DNA of 40,686 bases from Deltaproteobacteria bacterium (GCA_020845895.1 JADLEX010000106.1:1-40686); one strand, 5' to 3'; counted from the stretch's first letter, positions 7,892 through 16,848 are shown. Made by a program: numbers and translations. Notes: generated by a model not told the origin, from the letters alone.

Positions 7892-8971
7892 TCAGATTTT
7901 CTGGAACTTCATTGGGATCCTGCCTTTCAGAGCCCGAAGCGCCATGAAAACCGCCGTGGTGGAGAGGAGAACCATCAGAATCTGGCCCCACCACAGATAG
8001 TAATCCTCGAAGACACGGAAGAAGTGACTCAGGAAGCCGGCAGTCAACGCGAGGCAGTTGAGCCCAAAGGCCAGTGCCGGACGCCCCGGCAGAAGTGCAG
8101 CCGTGGCCACCAGGGTCACGGGGGTGGTCATTTGAAAGAGAAACATTCCGAACGTGATCATGACGGGATTCGCGTCACCGAAAGCAAAGAGCAAACCCGA
8201 AATCAACAGCGCGCCGACGCTGACCTCGAGCCAGCCCCACCGATCGGAAAGAATGCCTCCGATGGCCTTGCCCGCGAACGCCGCCGTCGCGACACCGAAC
8301 AGCACCGTCGATTCCCGCGGTAATTCAATGGCACCGGCTTTGCCGAGCAGCGCGCGCAGGGAGATCGAAAACAGCAGTAGCATGATGATCGCGGCGGACT
8401 TGGAGATCGTTGGCACGGATTCCGATCGATCCGTTCGAACCTCCGGCGCCTCCGCAAGCCATGCCACCACAAACGCGATCAGGAGCGCTACGAGAAACGG
8501 CCACGCGACGTAGGCACCGCCTTTTCCGATCATGGTGCCTGCCGCGAGACCCAGCGCTCCGGGTGCGATGAAGACTCCCGGCGGCGTGGCCCGCCCCGGA
8601 TGCACGTGAAGCGACAGCGCTCCCGCACCGACGTGAAATGCCGCGTTCCCCACTCCCGCGAGAATCATCGCCGCATTCGGTCCGCTGGTCAGAAACAACA
8701 TCGAGGCCGCCGACAAGGCGATGCCAACCAGCGCCGTCGCGCGCCAGATCCGAAAGCGGTCGATGAGCAAACCGAGCGGTGCCTGCCCCGCAAACGCGAT
8801 GAGGTCGTAAAATAGGACCAACATCACGCCCTCGCGCACGGAGAGGCCGTGAAATGTCCGGGTCGCGAAAATGACGGTGACCGTGGTGGCGTCGATCAGA
8901 AGATGGATGATGCCAAACACCACCGGAAACGACGCAACGTCGAGAACTCCGTGAAAACCCCGTCGTTCCAT
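7892..8971 (-). CDS. major facilitator superfamily transporter
   Basis: This 359-residue protein has about ten to twelve hydrophobic segments and an MFS-like loop after helix 2 (PLGLLIDRFRIWRA), a variant of the GxxxDRxGRR signature. The second half carries a matching SDRWGW loop. It is shorter than the usual 400 residues. The substrate is unknown. Its ATG shares a base with the stop of the MYXO-CTERM-like gene upstream (TGATG), so the two are co-translated. A remnant of a second copy of its 5' region lies at about 9575-9655, next to the paralogous MYXO-CTERM gene, so the gene pair was once duplicated together. Confidence 0.85.
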   Translation of the reverse strand: MERRGFHGVLDVASFPVVFGIIHLLIDATTVTVIFATRTFHGLSVREGVMLVLFYDLIAFAGQAPLGLLIDRFRIWRATALVGIALSAASMLFLTSGPNAAMILAGVGNAAFHVGAGALSLHVHPGRATPPGVFIAPGALGLAAGTMIGKGGAYVAWPFLVALLIAFVVAWLAEAPEVRTDRSESVPTISKSAAIIMLLLFSISLRALLGKAGAIELPRESTVLFGVATAAFAGKAIGGILSDRWGWLEVSVGALLISGLLFAFGDANPVMITFGMFLFQMTTPVTLVATAALLPGRPALAFGLNCLALTAGFLSHFFRVFEDYYLWWGQILMVLLSTTAVFMALRALKGRIPMKFQKI

Positions 8972-9444
8972 CAGGAGGATTTTCCTTCACGCCGGCTCAG
9001 GACGAGAGCCAGCACGCCAATCCCCAGCATCCCCGCACTCAGGAATGAGCCGGTCTCCGCGTTGGACACGCCGCACACGGCGCAGTCCGAGTCATCGCCG
9101 TCATTGGAAGCATTCCCCTCACCGCTAGGATCGCTGCCGCACACACACTCGTCGAAATCCGCACAGCCGGTGAAGCTCAAGCACGGTTCCATGCTTCTCG
9201 GAGGTGCTTCAACGCACGCATCGAAGAAATCCTCGGGCAGGCAGGTCGTACCGCAGTATTCCGCGAGATTAGTGAGCGCTTCACAGAAAGCACGATCCGC
9301 GTCGTTCGCATCGTCCGCATCGTTATCCGCCGACGATCCGTCGTCAATGTCGTCCCACCCGCCCGGGCCTTCCGACCAGTCCGCCGCGGAGATCAGGGGA
9401 CAAAGCCAAATCAGCGCCGCAACGATCCCAAACATGACGCGCAC
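8971..9444 (-). CDS. secreted Cys-rich protein with MYXO-CTERM-like tail
   Basis: This 157-residue protein has a signal peptide (cleavage about residue 20), an Asp-rich linker and a compact domain of regularly spaced cysteines (FC-x9-C, TTCLPE, EPCLSFTGC, CVCG). The C-terminal sorting tail is a Cys motif (CAVCGVS), a hydrophobic helix (FLSAGMLGIGVLALVL) and SRREGK, the layout of MYXO-CTERM domains that are cut and lipid-anchored at the Cys. The start is GTG at 9444, 10-11 nt after a GGAGGCGGAC ribosome-binding site. The same site and spacing precede the start of the paralog at 10145. The two share cysteine pattern, tail and leader. Confidence 0.82.
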   Translation of the reverse strand: MRVMFGIVAALIWLCPLISAADWSEGPGGWDDIDDGSSADNDADDANDADRAFCEALTNLAEYCGTTCLPEDFFDACVEAPPRSMEPCLSFTGCADFDECVCGSDPSGEGNASNDGDDSDCAVCGVSNAETGSFLSAGMLGIGVLALVLSRREGKSS

Positions 9445-9574
9445 TGTCCGCCTCCAAAATGCCGGATACGTTGCGCCCCGAATTCAATCCATAGAAGTAG
9501 CGTCCATCGATCCTCTAGCCCAATAACACTTTTCTTCAGACAACCGACGGCGGTGCGCATCGGCGCCTCGCACT

Positions 9575-9655
9575 AAGAGCCCGCCGCCCTTCGCGCGGAG
9601 CAACGACGGGGAGCTGGCCTGGAGAATCACGGTGTTCGTCGTGGCGTCGATGAGA
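9575..9655 (-). pseudogene. remnant of a duplicated MFS gene 5' region
   Basis: Read on the minus strand, this stretch encodes VGLIDATTNTVI, aligning with HLLIDATTVTVI near the N-terminus of the MFS transporter at 7892-8971. The nucleotide match (tcgacgccac-acgn-caccgt) is clear over about 40 bases and then decays. The remnant sits directly after, and partly within, the 3' end of the second MYXO-CTERM-like gene, the same position the intact MFS gene has after the first. This indicates a two-gene duplication followed by loss of one MFS copy. Confidence 0.5.
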
Positions 9656-10145
9656 CCGACTTCCCTTCGCGTCGGCTCAGAACTAGAGCGAGCACGCCGA
9701 TACCCATCATCCCCGCACTCAGGAACGAACCGGTCTCCGAGTTGGAAACACCGCAGCCGCCGCAGCCGTCGTCATCATCATCGTCGTCGTCATCGTCGGC
9801 CGACGAATCATCCGCGTCGTCGTCTGACTCGCCGGCGGGATTCTCATCCGCGTCATCGTCAACAGGTTCCGTTCCGCACAAACACGCGTTGACGTTGGCG
9901 CAACCGGAAATATTCAGGCATGGGCGTATGTCCCACGGAGGGTCCGAAAGGCACGCTTCCACGTAACCCTCCGGGAGGCAGGTCGTCTCGCAGTGTTCGA
10001 CGGTAATGGTGAGCGCATGGCAGAATTGCTCAGCCGTGGGCTCGGGATCGTAATCATCATCCCAATCGTCGTCGCCCCAATCGGCGCTTGCGCCGGACGA
10101 AAGCAGAAGAATCACCACGCCGAGAAATCCCGTCTTCACACCCAT
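9627..10145 (-). CDS. secreted Cys-rich protein with MYXO-CTERM-like tail, paralog
   Basis: From ATG 10145 (GGAGG 8-12 nt upstream) this 172-residue protein has a signal peptide, an acidic stretch, and the same cysteine domain as its neighbour at 8971-9444: FC-x9-C, TTCLPE, ACLSDPP, PCLNISGC, CLCG. A long run of about ten Asp residues and a CGGCGVS motif follow, then the hydrophobic tail FLSAGMMGIGVLALVLSRREGK. Twelve extra residues after the tail (SVSSTPRRTP and so on) come from read-through into remnant MFS sequence, because the original stop seen in the paralog has been deleted. An ATG 39 bp upstream would add a non-hydrophobic, Arg-rich N-terminus and is unlikely to be used. The protein is probably surface-exposed; the function is unknown. 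Confidence 0.8.
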   Translation of the reverse strand: MGVKTGFLGVVILLLSSGASADWGDDDWDDDYDPEPTAEQFCHALTITVEHCETTCLPEGYVEACLSDPPWDIRPCLNISGCANVNACLCGTEPVDDDADENPAGESDDDADDSSADDDDDDDDDDGCGGCGVSNSETGSFLSAGMMGIGVLALVLSRREGKSVSSTPRRTP

Positions 10146-10391
10146 GGTCCGCCTCCAAATACACCGTATTCGGTGCGCCCCCATTCATTCCATGACCATA
10201 AAGGTCGGTGATTTCGATGTTCAAGTCAAGAATTTTCTCCTTCACCGTCGCGGGCCGTTGGATCGCGAGGTTCCCACTTCCGATCGGTGTTTTCAAAATC
10301 GCGAATTCGCTGCAAGCTAACGAGCATTAACGCACGAACCCCGTCCCGATCATCCGCCCGATCATTCGGCGAACGGAGAGGTCAAACCGGC

Positions 10392-10829
10392 ATGACTCTG
10401 AAAAGGCGCCCCATCCACGCCCCGCGAGTCCTGAACGAAGCGTACGATTACGACCGCCCCGTTCCATTCAGTCGCGGGATGCGCCTCGATTGGAACGGCG
10501 CATCAGCGCTCCTGATCTCCGGCACCGCGAGCGTCGATGAAAACGGCGCCACGGTTCACGCAGGGGACCTTCGCGCCCAGATCCGCCGAACGTTGGCCAA
10601 CATCACGGAACTGCTCGCCGTCGAGGGAATGACCTGGCGCGATGTGGTTTATACACGCATCTACCTTCGAGACATCGATCGCGACTACGACACCCTGCGA
10701 GAGGAACGCCTGCTTTTTTTCGAAGAACAGGGAATCAAGACCTATCCGGCGAGCTGCTGCGTCGAAGCCCGACTGTGCCGCGCCGATCTCCTCGTGGAAA
10801 TCGAGACCCTCGCTACCGTGGCCCCCTAA
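10392..10829 (+). CDS. RidA/YjgF-family protein
   Basis: This 145-residue protein matches the RidA-like chorismate-mutase-fold family: SGTASVDENGATVHAGDLRAQ in the centre, an LAVEGMTWRDVVYTRIYLRDI block, and the C-terminal PASCCVEARLCRADLLVEIE segment holding the conserved Arg and Glu of the trimer-interface pocket. Canonical RidA deaminates enamines/imines from PLP enzymes; side branches of the family have other substrates. The start at 10392 places a GGAGAGGT ribosome-binding site about 12 nt upstream. It stands alone between divergent and same-strand genes without an obvious pathway partner. Confidence 0.85.
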   Translation: MTLKRRPIHAPRVLNEAYDYDRPVPFSRGMRLDWNGASALLISGTASVDENGATVHAGDLRAQIRRTLANITELLAVEGMTWRDVVYTRIYLRDIDRDYDTLREERLLFFEEQGIKTYPASCCVEARLCRADLLVEIETLATVAP

Positions 10830-10946
10830 GCGGGGAGGCAGACGTCGAGCGTGCGTGGCACACCCCGCCTTGCCGCGTCTCGCGAAAACCCCCATGCTGC
10901 TTCAATCCGTTTTTCGTCGGTCCCGGTTTTCGTCGGAGGTTCGCCC

Positions 10947-11420
10947 ATGTCCGAACCAAGCACCAATCCAAAGCGGCTGTTGCTGCTGCTCGTCTTCATG
11001 GCCGCGCTCATCGCGCTGGGGGTGCTGATCGCGCGCGACAAGATGAATCCCATGCTTGACCAGAACGGCGACGGCAAGCCCGACGAGTGGTACCGCTACA
11101 CCTTCGGCGGCGAACTGGTGTCGCTCGAAAAGGATCGCAACTACGACGGAACGGTCGACCACCGCGAGTCGTTCGTCGGCGGCGTGATCGCCGAGTCCAT
11201 GACCGACATGAACAACGACGGCAATTCCGAGATCCGCGGGAAATATGACGAAAAAGGTCGCCTGATTCGGCTCGATCGCGATCTGAACGAAGACGGGCGC
11301 TACGACCGTTTCACCACGATCGACGCCGAAACGGAAAAGCAGCTCTACTCCGAGTCGGATCAGGACGGCGATGGCGAGCCGGACACGCGTCTCGCCCCGG
11401 GCGCGGAGGCGGACAAGTAG
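10947..11420 (+). CDS. membrane-anchored protein with five DxDGxxD repeats
   Basis: This 157-residue protein has an N-terminal hydrophobic anchor (about residues 10-28) and then five acidic calcium-loop-like repeats, each roughly 22 residues apart: DQNGDGKPDEW, DRNYDGTVDHR, DMNNDGNSEIR, DLNEDGRYDRF and DQDGDGEPDTR. These resemble EF-hand/dockerin or thrombospondin type-3 loops and probably bind calcium outside the inner membrane. A clear ribosome-binding site (GGAGGT, 10935-10940) sets the start at 10947. It ends 3 bp before the convergent heptose-kinase gene. No enzymatic domain is present. Confidence 0.8.
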   Translation: MSEPSTNPKRLLLLLVFMAALIALGVLIARDKMNPMLDQNGDGKPDEWYRYTFGGELVSLEKDRNYDGTVDHRESFVGGVIAESMTDMNNDGNSEIRGKYDEKGRLIRLDRDLNEDGRYDRFTTIDAETEKQLYSESDQDGDGEPDTRLAPGAEADK

Positions 11421-11423
11421 CCC

Positions 11424-12419
11424 TCACCCTTGCCGGATCGCCGTTTTCAGCTCGCGCGCACTGACGGTGCCGGTGCCGACCTTGGCGACCACCACCCCCG
11501 CCGCGAAGTTCGCGATCGCCGCCGCCTGTTCCCAACTCGCCCCCGCCGCGCGCGCCAGTGTGACCGTCGCGATCACCGAATCGCCCGCGCCGGTGACGTC
11601 GAAGACCTGCCGCGCGACCGTGGGGATGTGCGTGGGCCCTTCGCCCTCGCGGAAGATCGACATGCCGAGCGCCGCGCGCGTCACGATCAGGCAGCGCAGG
11701 CGCATCTTGCGCACCAGCTTCGCGCCCGCCGCCTCGATCGCCGCGTCGGTATTGGCGAGACGAACGCCGAGCATCTCTCCCGCCTCGTGGTGATTGGGCG
11801 TGAGCAGATCGACACCGCTGTACGCCGGCGCGTTGCGCACCTTGGGATCGACCACGACGGGAATTCCCGCAGCCTTCGCCGCCGCGCGGATCGCCTTCAT
11901 CAGGCGCACATCCACCACGCCCTTGTTGTAGTCGGAGACGATCACCGCCTCGTAATCGGCGATGCGTCGCGTGATGTCGCGCACGAGCGAGCGCCGCGCC
12001 GCCTCGGTGACCGGGCGCGCGAGTTCGTGGTCGAAACGCACGATCTGCTGGCTGCCCGCGATGACGCGGGTTTTCACCGTGGTCGGTCGGTCGTGCTCGA
12101 CGGCGAGCATCAATTCACCGATCCCCTCGGCGGCGAGGCGGTCCGTGAGCGTGCGCGCCGCCGCGTCGTCGCCGGCAAGACCCGCGAGATCGGCTCGCGC
12201 GCCGAGCGCGATCAGATTGCGCGCGACGTTCGCCGCGCCGCCGGGGGTGGACTCCTCACGGTCCACACGCACAACCGGCACCGGAGCTTCGGGGCTGATG
12301 CGCTCGACGCTGCCCCAGATGAAGCGGTCGAGCATGATGTCGCCGACGACGAGCACGCGCCGCCGGGCGAACTTGCGGATGTGTTCGAGCAACTCGTCGC
12401 GGGCGAAGGTCGTCGTCAC
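11424..12419 (-). CDS. rfaE1: D-glycero-beta-D-manno-heptose 7-phosphate kinase
   Basis: This 331-residue PfkB-family kinase matches the N-terminal domain of HldE: RVLVVGDIMLDRFIWG at the start, ISPEAPVPVV (substrate-recognition signature of this subfamily), GGAANVARNL, NKGVVD, and the catalytic GAGD near residues 277-280. It phosphorylates heptose 7-phosphate at C1 in ADP-heptose synthesis for LPS core. The adenylyltransferase domain of bifunctional HldE is absent, as in split HldA/HldC genomes. The start is a GTG at 12419 overlapping the stop of the O-antigen ligase gene (GTGA). It is the last gene of the LPS operon. Confidence 0.92.
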   Translation of the reverse strand: MTTTFARDELLEHIRKFARRRVLVVGDIMLDRFIWGSVERISPEAPVPVVRVDREESTPGGAANVARNLIALGARADLAGLAGDDAAARTLTDRLAAEGIGELMLAVEHDRPTTVKTRVIAGSQQIVRFDHELARPVTEAARRSLVRDITRRIADYEAVIVSDYNKGVVDVRLMKAIRAAAKAAGIPVVVDPKVRNAPAYSGVDLLTPNHHEAGEMLGVRLANTDAAIEAAGAKLVRKMRLRCLIVTRAALGMSIFREGEGPTHIPTVARQVFDVTGAGDSVIATVTLARAAGASWEQAAAIANFAAGVVVAKVGTGTVSARELKTAIRQG

Positions 12420-13636
12420 GCGCTCTCCTTGCGTTCGGGGGCCATCCAGTCGCGGGCGTTTGCGATCGCCGCGCAACAGAACCAGTAGGCGCACATCACC
12501 TCGGCGTCGCCGAAATTATGTTGGAAAAACGAGCCCGCGGCAAAGCCCGCCAGCGTCGCGAATCCCGCGACGGCAAACGGCGTCATGGAGTCGGGCTCCC
12601 CGCGCTGCCGCCGCCATGCGAGCCACAGCCCGGCGCCCGCCACCCACGCGAAGATCGCCGCGCCGACGACGCCGCCTTCGGACGCGGCCATAAAATACGA
12701 GTTGTGCGCGTGCGCCTTGGTCGTCCACTTGATGTTGTAGTCGCGGCGGTAGTCGTCCACCACCTGCCGGTACACGCCGGGGCCGACGCCCGCGACGGGG
12801 TGGTCGAAGGCCATGTCGAGCGAGGTCTTCCAGATGTAGATGCGTTCCAGATTCGATCCCGCGCGCATCGTGGAGGCGAGGCGGTCGCGGATCGTCTCGG
12901 ACGCCGCCGACAGCGCGACCACCGCGACGAGCCCGGCAACGCACACGGCGATGAACACGCGTTTGCCGCGCCGATACGCGAAGATCGCCGCGCCGAGCGC
13001 CGCCGCGATCCACGCCGAGCGCGCGTAGCTCGCCACGAGCCCGACTGCGCCCAGCGCCGCCGCGAGAGCGAGCCCGGCCCGCGTCCGCATGCCCGGCAGC
13101 AGCGCCGCCGCCGCGAGCAGCGCGACGCACAGGTACATCGTGTTGCCGAAGGTCAGGTGGTGATCGAACAGGCCGACGGCGAGGTTGTGCCCGCCGTGCT
13201 CCTGCCACAATTTCACCGGCGGGGTGAGGATGCGCGGGACCGCGTCGCCGAAACGCCACTGCGCCGCCGCGTAGATCCCAATAAGCGCCGTGGAAATACC
13301 CAGCGCCACGATCGACCGCGTGAAGACGCGGCGATCCTCGAGCGCGGGGACCAGCGCGAACCACGCGAGGTGAATCCACCACCGCGTCCACTTCGCGAGG
13401 GAATGACCCGGCATGTCCGACGCGAGCGCGCAGACCAGCAGCCACGCGATCCAGACGATGATCGCCAGTCCCTGCGCGTCGAGCGGGCGTGCGCGACGAC
13501 GCGCGAAATCGACCACCCACAGCGCGATGAGCACGGCGAGCGCCGCCTGCGCTCCGCTGGTCGAGATCGGCAGACACGCCGCGAAGGCGATCGTCGCAAA
13601 CGCGCGGACGCGCCCGATGCGCTCGCTCGAAATCAC
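12416..13636 (-). CDS. O-antigen ligase family protein
   Basis: This 406-residue polytopic membrane protein has about ten to twelve helices and the Wzy_C/WaaL signature. It shows RSAWIAAALGA, then a large periplasmic loop with RIYIWKTSLDMAFDHPVAGVGPG, and AHAHNSYFMAASEGG holding the HNSY-type conserved residues. Ligases of this family transfer undecaprenyl-linked O-polysaccharide to lipid A-core in the periplasm. A polymerase role is possible because the families share the fold. The gene overlaps its neighbours by 4 bp on each side within the LPS core operon, which supports the ligase reading. Confidence 0.87.
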   Translation of the reverse strand: MISSERIGRVRAFATIAFAACLPISTSGAQAALAVLIALWVVDFARRRARPLDAQGLAIIVWIAWLLVCALASDMPGHSLAKWTRWWIHLAWFALVPALEDRRVFTRSIVALGISTALIGIYAAAQWRFGDAVPRILTPPVKLWQEHGGHNLAVGLFDHHLTFGNTMYLCVALLAAAALLPGMRTRAGLALAAALGAVGLVASYARSAWIAAALGAAIFAYRRGKRVFIAVCVAGLVAVVALSAASETIRDRLASTMRAGSNLERIYIWKTSLDMAFDHPVAGVGPGVYRQVVDDYRRDYNIKWTTKAHAHNSYFMAASEGGVVGAAIFAWVAGAGLWLAWRRQRGEPDSMTPFAVAGFATLAGFAAGSFFQHNFGDAEVMCAYWFCCAAIANARDWMAPERKESA

Positions 13637-14760
13637 GAGCCGGCCTCCTCGAGCTTCGCGAAGAACGCCTCGTGCGCGAGCGCCATGGCGTCCAACGCGA
13701 ATTCGCGCTCAACACGCGCCCGCGCGGCTCGACCGTGCGTCGCGGCGAGTTCGGGGCTCCCGAGATATCGACTGAGCGCACTCGCCAGGGCGGTCGCGTC
13801 ACCATCGTCCACGAGCGCGCCCGTTGCGCCGTCGTCGATCGTTTCGGGCAGCGACCCCACGCGCGCCGCGATCACCGGCGTGCCGCACGCCATCGCTTCC
13901 AGCGCCGCGCGGCAGGTGCCGTCGCTGCCCTCGCCGAGCAATACACTCACGTCGAGCGTGTTGTAGATGTCGGCGAGGTCGTCCCGCCGATAGCCCAGAA
14001 AGTGCACGCGGTCACGGTACGGCAATGTTGCGACGAAGGCTTCGAGTTCAGCCTTGCCCTCGCCCCGCCCGACGATTAACAAACGTACGGTCGGAATCTC
14101 CCGCAGCACCTCGCCGAAGGCTTCGATCAGAAGCCGATGCCCGCGCCCCGGCTTGATGCGGCTCACGATGCCGGCGAGCACGTCGCCTTCGTGCGCGCCG
14201 ATTTCCGCGCGGATCGCATCGCTCGCGAGCCCAGAGCGAAACGCGTGCGTATCGACCGCGCCGGGAATCACCACGCAGCGCTCCGGATCGAGGCGGTACG
14301 ATTCGATCAGTCGCTCGCGCATGGCATGGCTGATGGCGATGACGCCGTCGCACGCGGCGAACAGCGGCATGTCACCGATGCGCCGCGCGGCCTGCCGGGA
14401 CTCGTGCACGGACCGCACCAGCACCACGCGCCCCGCCGCCCGCCGCCGAAACATCAGGCCCGTCCAGTGGTCGTGGCTGGTGTGCGTGTGACAGACAATG
14501 GTGTCGCGTCCCGCCAATTCCGCTAGCCGCGCGGCGTCTGCCAGCATTCCCGGCAGCAGAAGTCCCTTTCGCGCAAGACGCACGTCACTCAGCACGCGAA
14601 ACGACGCATCGGTCGTATGCGCCTCGAGCGTTCCCGGCGGGACGCGCGTGTGCGCGAACGCGACGTCGTGCCCGCGCTCCGCGAGCAGTCGCATGGTCTG
14701 GAGGACGCGCTCCGCCGGCCCCGTGAAGTGCCGCGACGCGAGCAGCTCCACGATCTTCAT
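13633..14760 (-). CDS. GT4 family glycosyltransferase
   Basis: This 375-residue GT-B glycosyltransferase starts MKIVELLASRHFTGPAERV, with a Gly-rich first Rossmann strand. VIPGAVDTHAF marks the start of the C-terminal domain, and GEGSDGTCRAALEAMACGTP is the EX7E-type nucleotide-sugar region of GT4 enzymes. It probably adds a sugar to the LPS core. The start at 14760 overlaps the stop of the preceding GT9 gene by 4 bp. Which sugar it adds cannot be read from the sequence. Confidence 0.88.
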   Translation of the reverse strand: MKIVELLASRHFTGPAERVLQTMRLLAERGHDVAFAHTRVPPGTLEAHTTDASFRVLSDVRLARKGLLLPGMLADAARLAELAGRDTIVCHTHTSHDHWTGLMFRRRAAGRVVLVRSVHESRQAARRIGDMPLFAACDGVIAISHAMRERLIESYRLDPERCVVIPGAVDTHAFRSGLASDAIRAEIGAHEGDVLAGIVSRIKPGRGHRLLIEAFGEVLREIPTVRLLIVGRGEGKAELEAFVATLPYRDRVHFLGYRRDDLADIYNTLDVSVLLGEGSDGTCRAALEAMACGTPVIAARVGSLPETIDDGATGALVDDGDATALASALSRYLGSPELAATHGRAARARVEREFALDAMALAHEAFFAKLEEAGS

Positions 14761-15791
14761 GGCGTCTCCAGCAGTTCTCGGCACGCGCGGATCAGCGTCG
14801 CCGCGTCCACGCGGTCGATGCAGTTCACCGGACCGGGGCAGCGCTTCGTCCAGCAAGGCCCGCACGTCACGTTCGCCTGCACCGCGCGCCCGCGCGTCGT
14901 CCACGGGCCGACGCGCGCGGGGTCGGTCGGTCCGAAAACACCGAGCGTGCGCGCGCCCATTGCCGCCGCGATGTGCATCGGACCGCTGTCGTTGCCGACG
15001 TACATGGCGCATCGGCCCAGCAGCGCGGCGAGTTCCCGGATGTCGGTTCTCGGCGCGAGCAGCACCGGGCTTCGCGCGGATTCGACCACGGCCGCGGCGT
15101 CGCGTTCCTCGCCCGGTCCCCAGATCACAACGGATACGCAGCCGTCGTCCGCCAGCGCGTCGGCCGCCGCAGCGTAGGTATGTGCGGACAGTTTTTTGTT
15201 CGGCCAGCTCGCGCCCGGGTTGAAGGCGACCACGCGCCGGCCGTCGAGCCGGTTTTCCCCGAACCATCGATCGATCGTATCGCGCTTGTCTGTGGGTACA
15301 GCGATTTCGACGCGGTCGGGAATCGTCGTGATGCCGAGCGGACGCAGGAGCGTGAAGTATTTTTCGATCGCGTGTCGCGCGACGGGATCGCGGGGAATGC
15401 GCTCGTTCGTGAACAGGAAATTCCCCTCGCGCCATTTGCGAAAGCCAATGCGCCTCGGCGCGCCCGACGCACGCGCGACGAGGCCGCTCTTGAACAGGTT
15501 CTGAAAGTCGATGGCGGTCTCGAAGCCCCGCGCGCGCAGGTCGTCGCGGAACGTGCGCCACAGGCGCGTGAATCCGCTCGATCGCAGCGCCGCCGCGAGT
15601 TCCTTGCGCGGAAAACGGATGATCTCACTCAGATCGGGATGGTCCTCGATCACCGCGCGCGACTTGTCCTCGATGACCCATCCGATGCGCGCGTCGGGAA
15701 ACCGTTCGCGCAGCGCCCGCAGCGCGTACAGCGTGTGCACGCAGTCTCCGACCGCGCCGAGTTTGACGATGAGGATCGATCGCGGCGTCAT
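14757..15791 (-). CDS. GT9 heptosyltransferase
   Basis: This 344-residue ADP-heptose:LPS heptosyltransferase family protein begins ILIVKLGAVGDCVHTLYALRALRERFPDARIGWVIED, the WaaC/WaaF N-terminal signature. FNPGASWPNKKLS is the ADP-heptose-binding region, and YVGNDSGPMHIAAAMGARTLGVFGPTDP is the strongly conserved C-terminal block. It most resembles WaaC/RfaQ-type enzymes, which transfer heptose to Kdo or to core heptose. It begins 4 bp from the end of the second GT9 gene and overlaps the GT4 gene. Confidence 0.9.
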   Translation of the reverse strand: MTPRSILIVKLGAVGDCVHTLYALRALRERFPDARIGWVIEDKSRAVIEDHPDLSEIIRFPRKELAAALRSSGFTRLWRTFRDDLRARGFETAIDFQNLFKSGLVARASGAPRRIGFRKWREGNFLFTNERIPRDPVARHAIEKYFTLLRPLGITTIPDRVEIAVPTDKRDTIDRWFGENRLDGRRVVAFNPGASWPNKKLSAHTYAAAADALADDGCVSVVIWGPGEERDAAAVVESARSPVLLAPRTDIRELAALLGRCAMYVGNDSGPMHIAAAMGARTLGVFGPTDPARVGPWTTRGRAVQANVTCGPCWTKRCPGPVNCIDRVDAATLIRACRELLETP

Positions 15792-15794
15792 CCG

Positions 15795-16823
15795 TCACCC
15801 GCGCAGGAGGTCCATGCACGCGGCCGTCACCATATCCGGCGAGATGTCTTTCATACACCGGAAGTGACCGCGCGGACAGGCGCGATGGCCGTGCGGCCCG
15901 CACGGACGACAGTCGAGCGCAATCTCGACCACGCGGCTTCGCGTGCCCCACGGGGCGTAGCCGAGCGCGGGAACGGTGGAACCGAAGATCGCGACGACCG
16001 GCACGCCGTGCGCCGCGGCGATGTGCATCGGCCCCGAATCGTTGGTGACGAGCAGCGCCGCCCGCGCGAGCAGCGCGCAAAGCTCGGGCAGTTTCAGGCG
16101 GCCCGACACGTCGAGCGCCGCGTCGCCGGTCCCGTTCGCCACTTCGCCCGCGACCGATTCCTCGCCCGGTCCGCCCAGGACGACGATCCGCTCGAACGTG
16201 CGCGCGAGATCGCGCCCGACCGCGCCGAAGCCCTCGGCGGTCCAGCGCTTCGTCGCCCACACCGATCCCGGGTGAATCGCCGCGAACGGGCGCTCCGGCG
16301 CGAGTCCGAAGCGCCCCATCAGCGCGGCGCCATCGACGGCCGGATCGAGCGCGACGCGCGCCGGCGGAATCGGTTCGGGATCGAGATCGAGATCGAGCGC
16401 GGAAACGAGCGACATCACGCGGCGCACCTCGTGCGCGCTCGTGTCGCGACGCACCCGCCGAGTGAAGAGCAACGCGCCCGCGGAGTCGGCGAACCCAATG
16501 CGAACCGGAATCCGCGCTGCGGCGAGCGTCAGCGCGCTGCGAAGCGAAGGATGCGGACAGAGCACGACATCGTAGCGCCGATCGCGCAACATGCGCGCGA
16601 ACCTGAGGAGTCCGCGCGGTCCACGATGCGCACCACGTTTGTCGTAGGCAAGAACGTCGTTCAGCGCCTCATGATGACGCACGACGTCGGTCCATGCCGG
16701 TTGCACCACCATGTCGATCACGGCGTCGGGATACGCGCGGCGCAGCGCGGCGACGAGCGGCGTCGTGAGCACGACATCGCCGAGATATGCGGTCTGGAAG
16801 ACGAGCAGGCGCGAGGGGGTCAT
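15795..16823 (-). CDS. waaF: GT9 heptosyltransferase, WaaF-like
   Basis: This 342-residue heptosyltransferase has LLVFQTAYLGDVVLTTPLVAALRRAYPDA at the N-terminus, AIHPGSVWATKRW in the middle, and LLVTNDSGPMHIAAAHGVPVVAIFGSTVPALGYAPW. The latter, with the C-terminal CRPCGPHG and CPRGHFRCM cysteine segment, is characteristic of heptosyltransferase II. It would add the second heptose to the inner core. It is paralogous to the downstream GT9, and the two probably act in series. The upstream GT2 gene ends 25 bp away. Confidence 0.88.
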   Translation of the reverse strand: MTPSRLLVFQTAYLGDVVLTTPLVAALRRAYPDAVIDMVVQPAWTDVVRHHEALNDVLAYDKRGAHRGPRGLLRFARMLRDRRYDVVLCPHPSLRSALTLAAARIPVRIGFADSAGALLFTRRVRRDTSAHEVRRVMSLVSALDLDLDPEPIPPARVALDPAVDGAALMGRFGLAPERPFAAIHPGSVWATKRWTAEGFGAVGRDLARTFERIVVLGGPGEESVAGEVANGTGDAALDVSGRLKLPELCALLARAALLVTNDSGPMHIAAAHGVPVVAIFGSTVPALGYAPWGTRSRVVEIALDCRPCGPHGHRACPRGHFRCMKDISPDMVTAACMDLLRG

Positions 16824-16848
16824 GACGACCGATCGGTCGCGGCCGCGC

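Noticed and set aside
9742-9966. Ser-rich plus-strand frame opposite the Asp run of the MYXO-CTERM paralog
   Set aside because: Poly-Ser arises from reading GAC/GAT repeats backwards.
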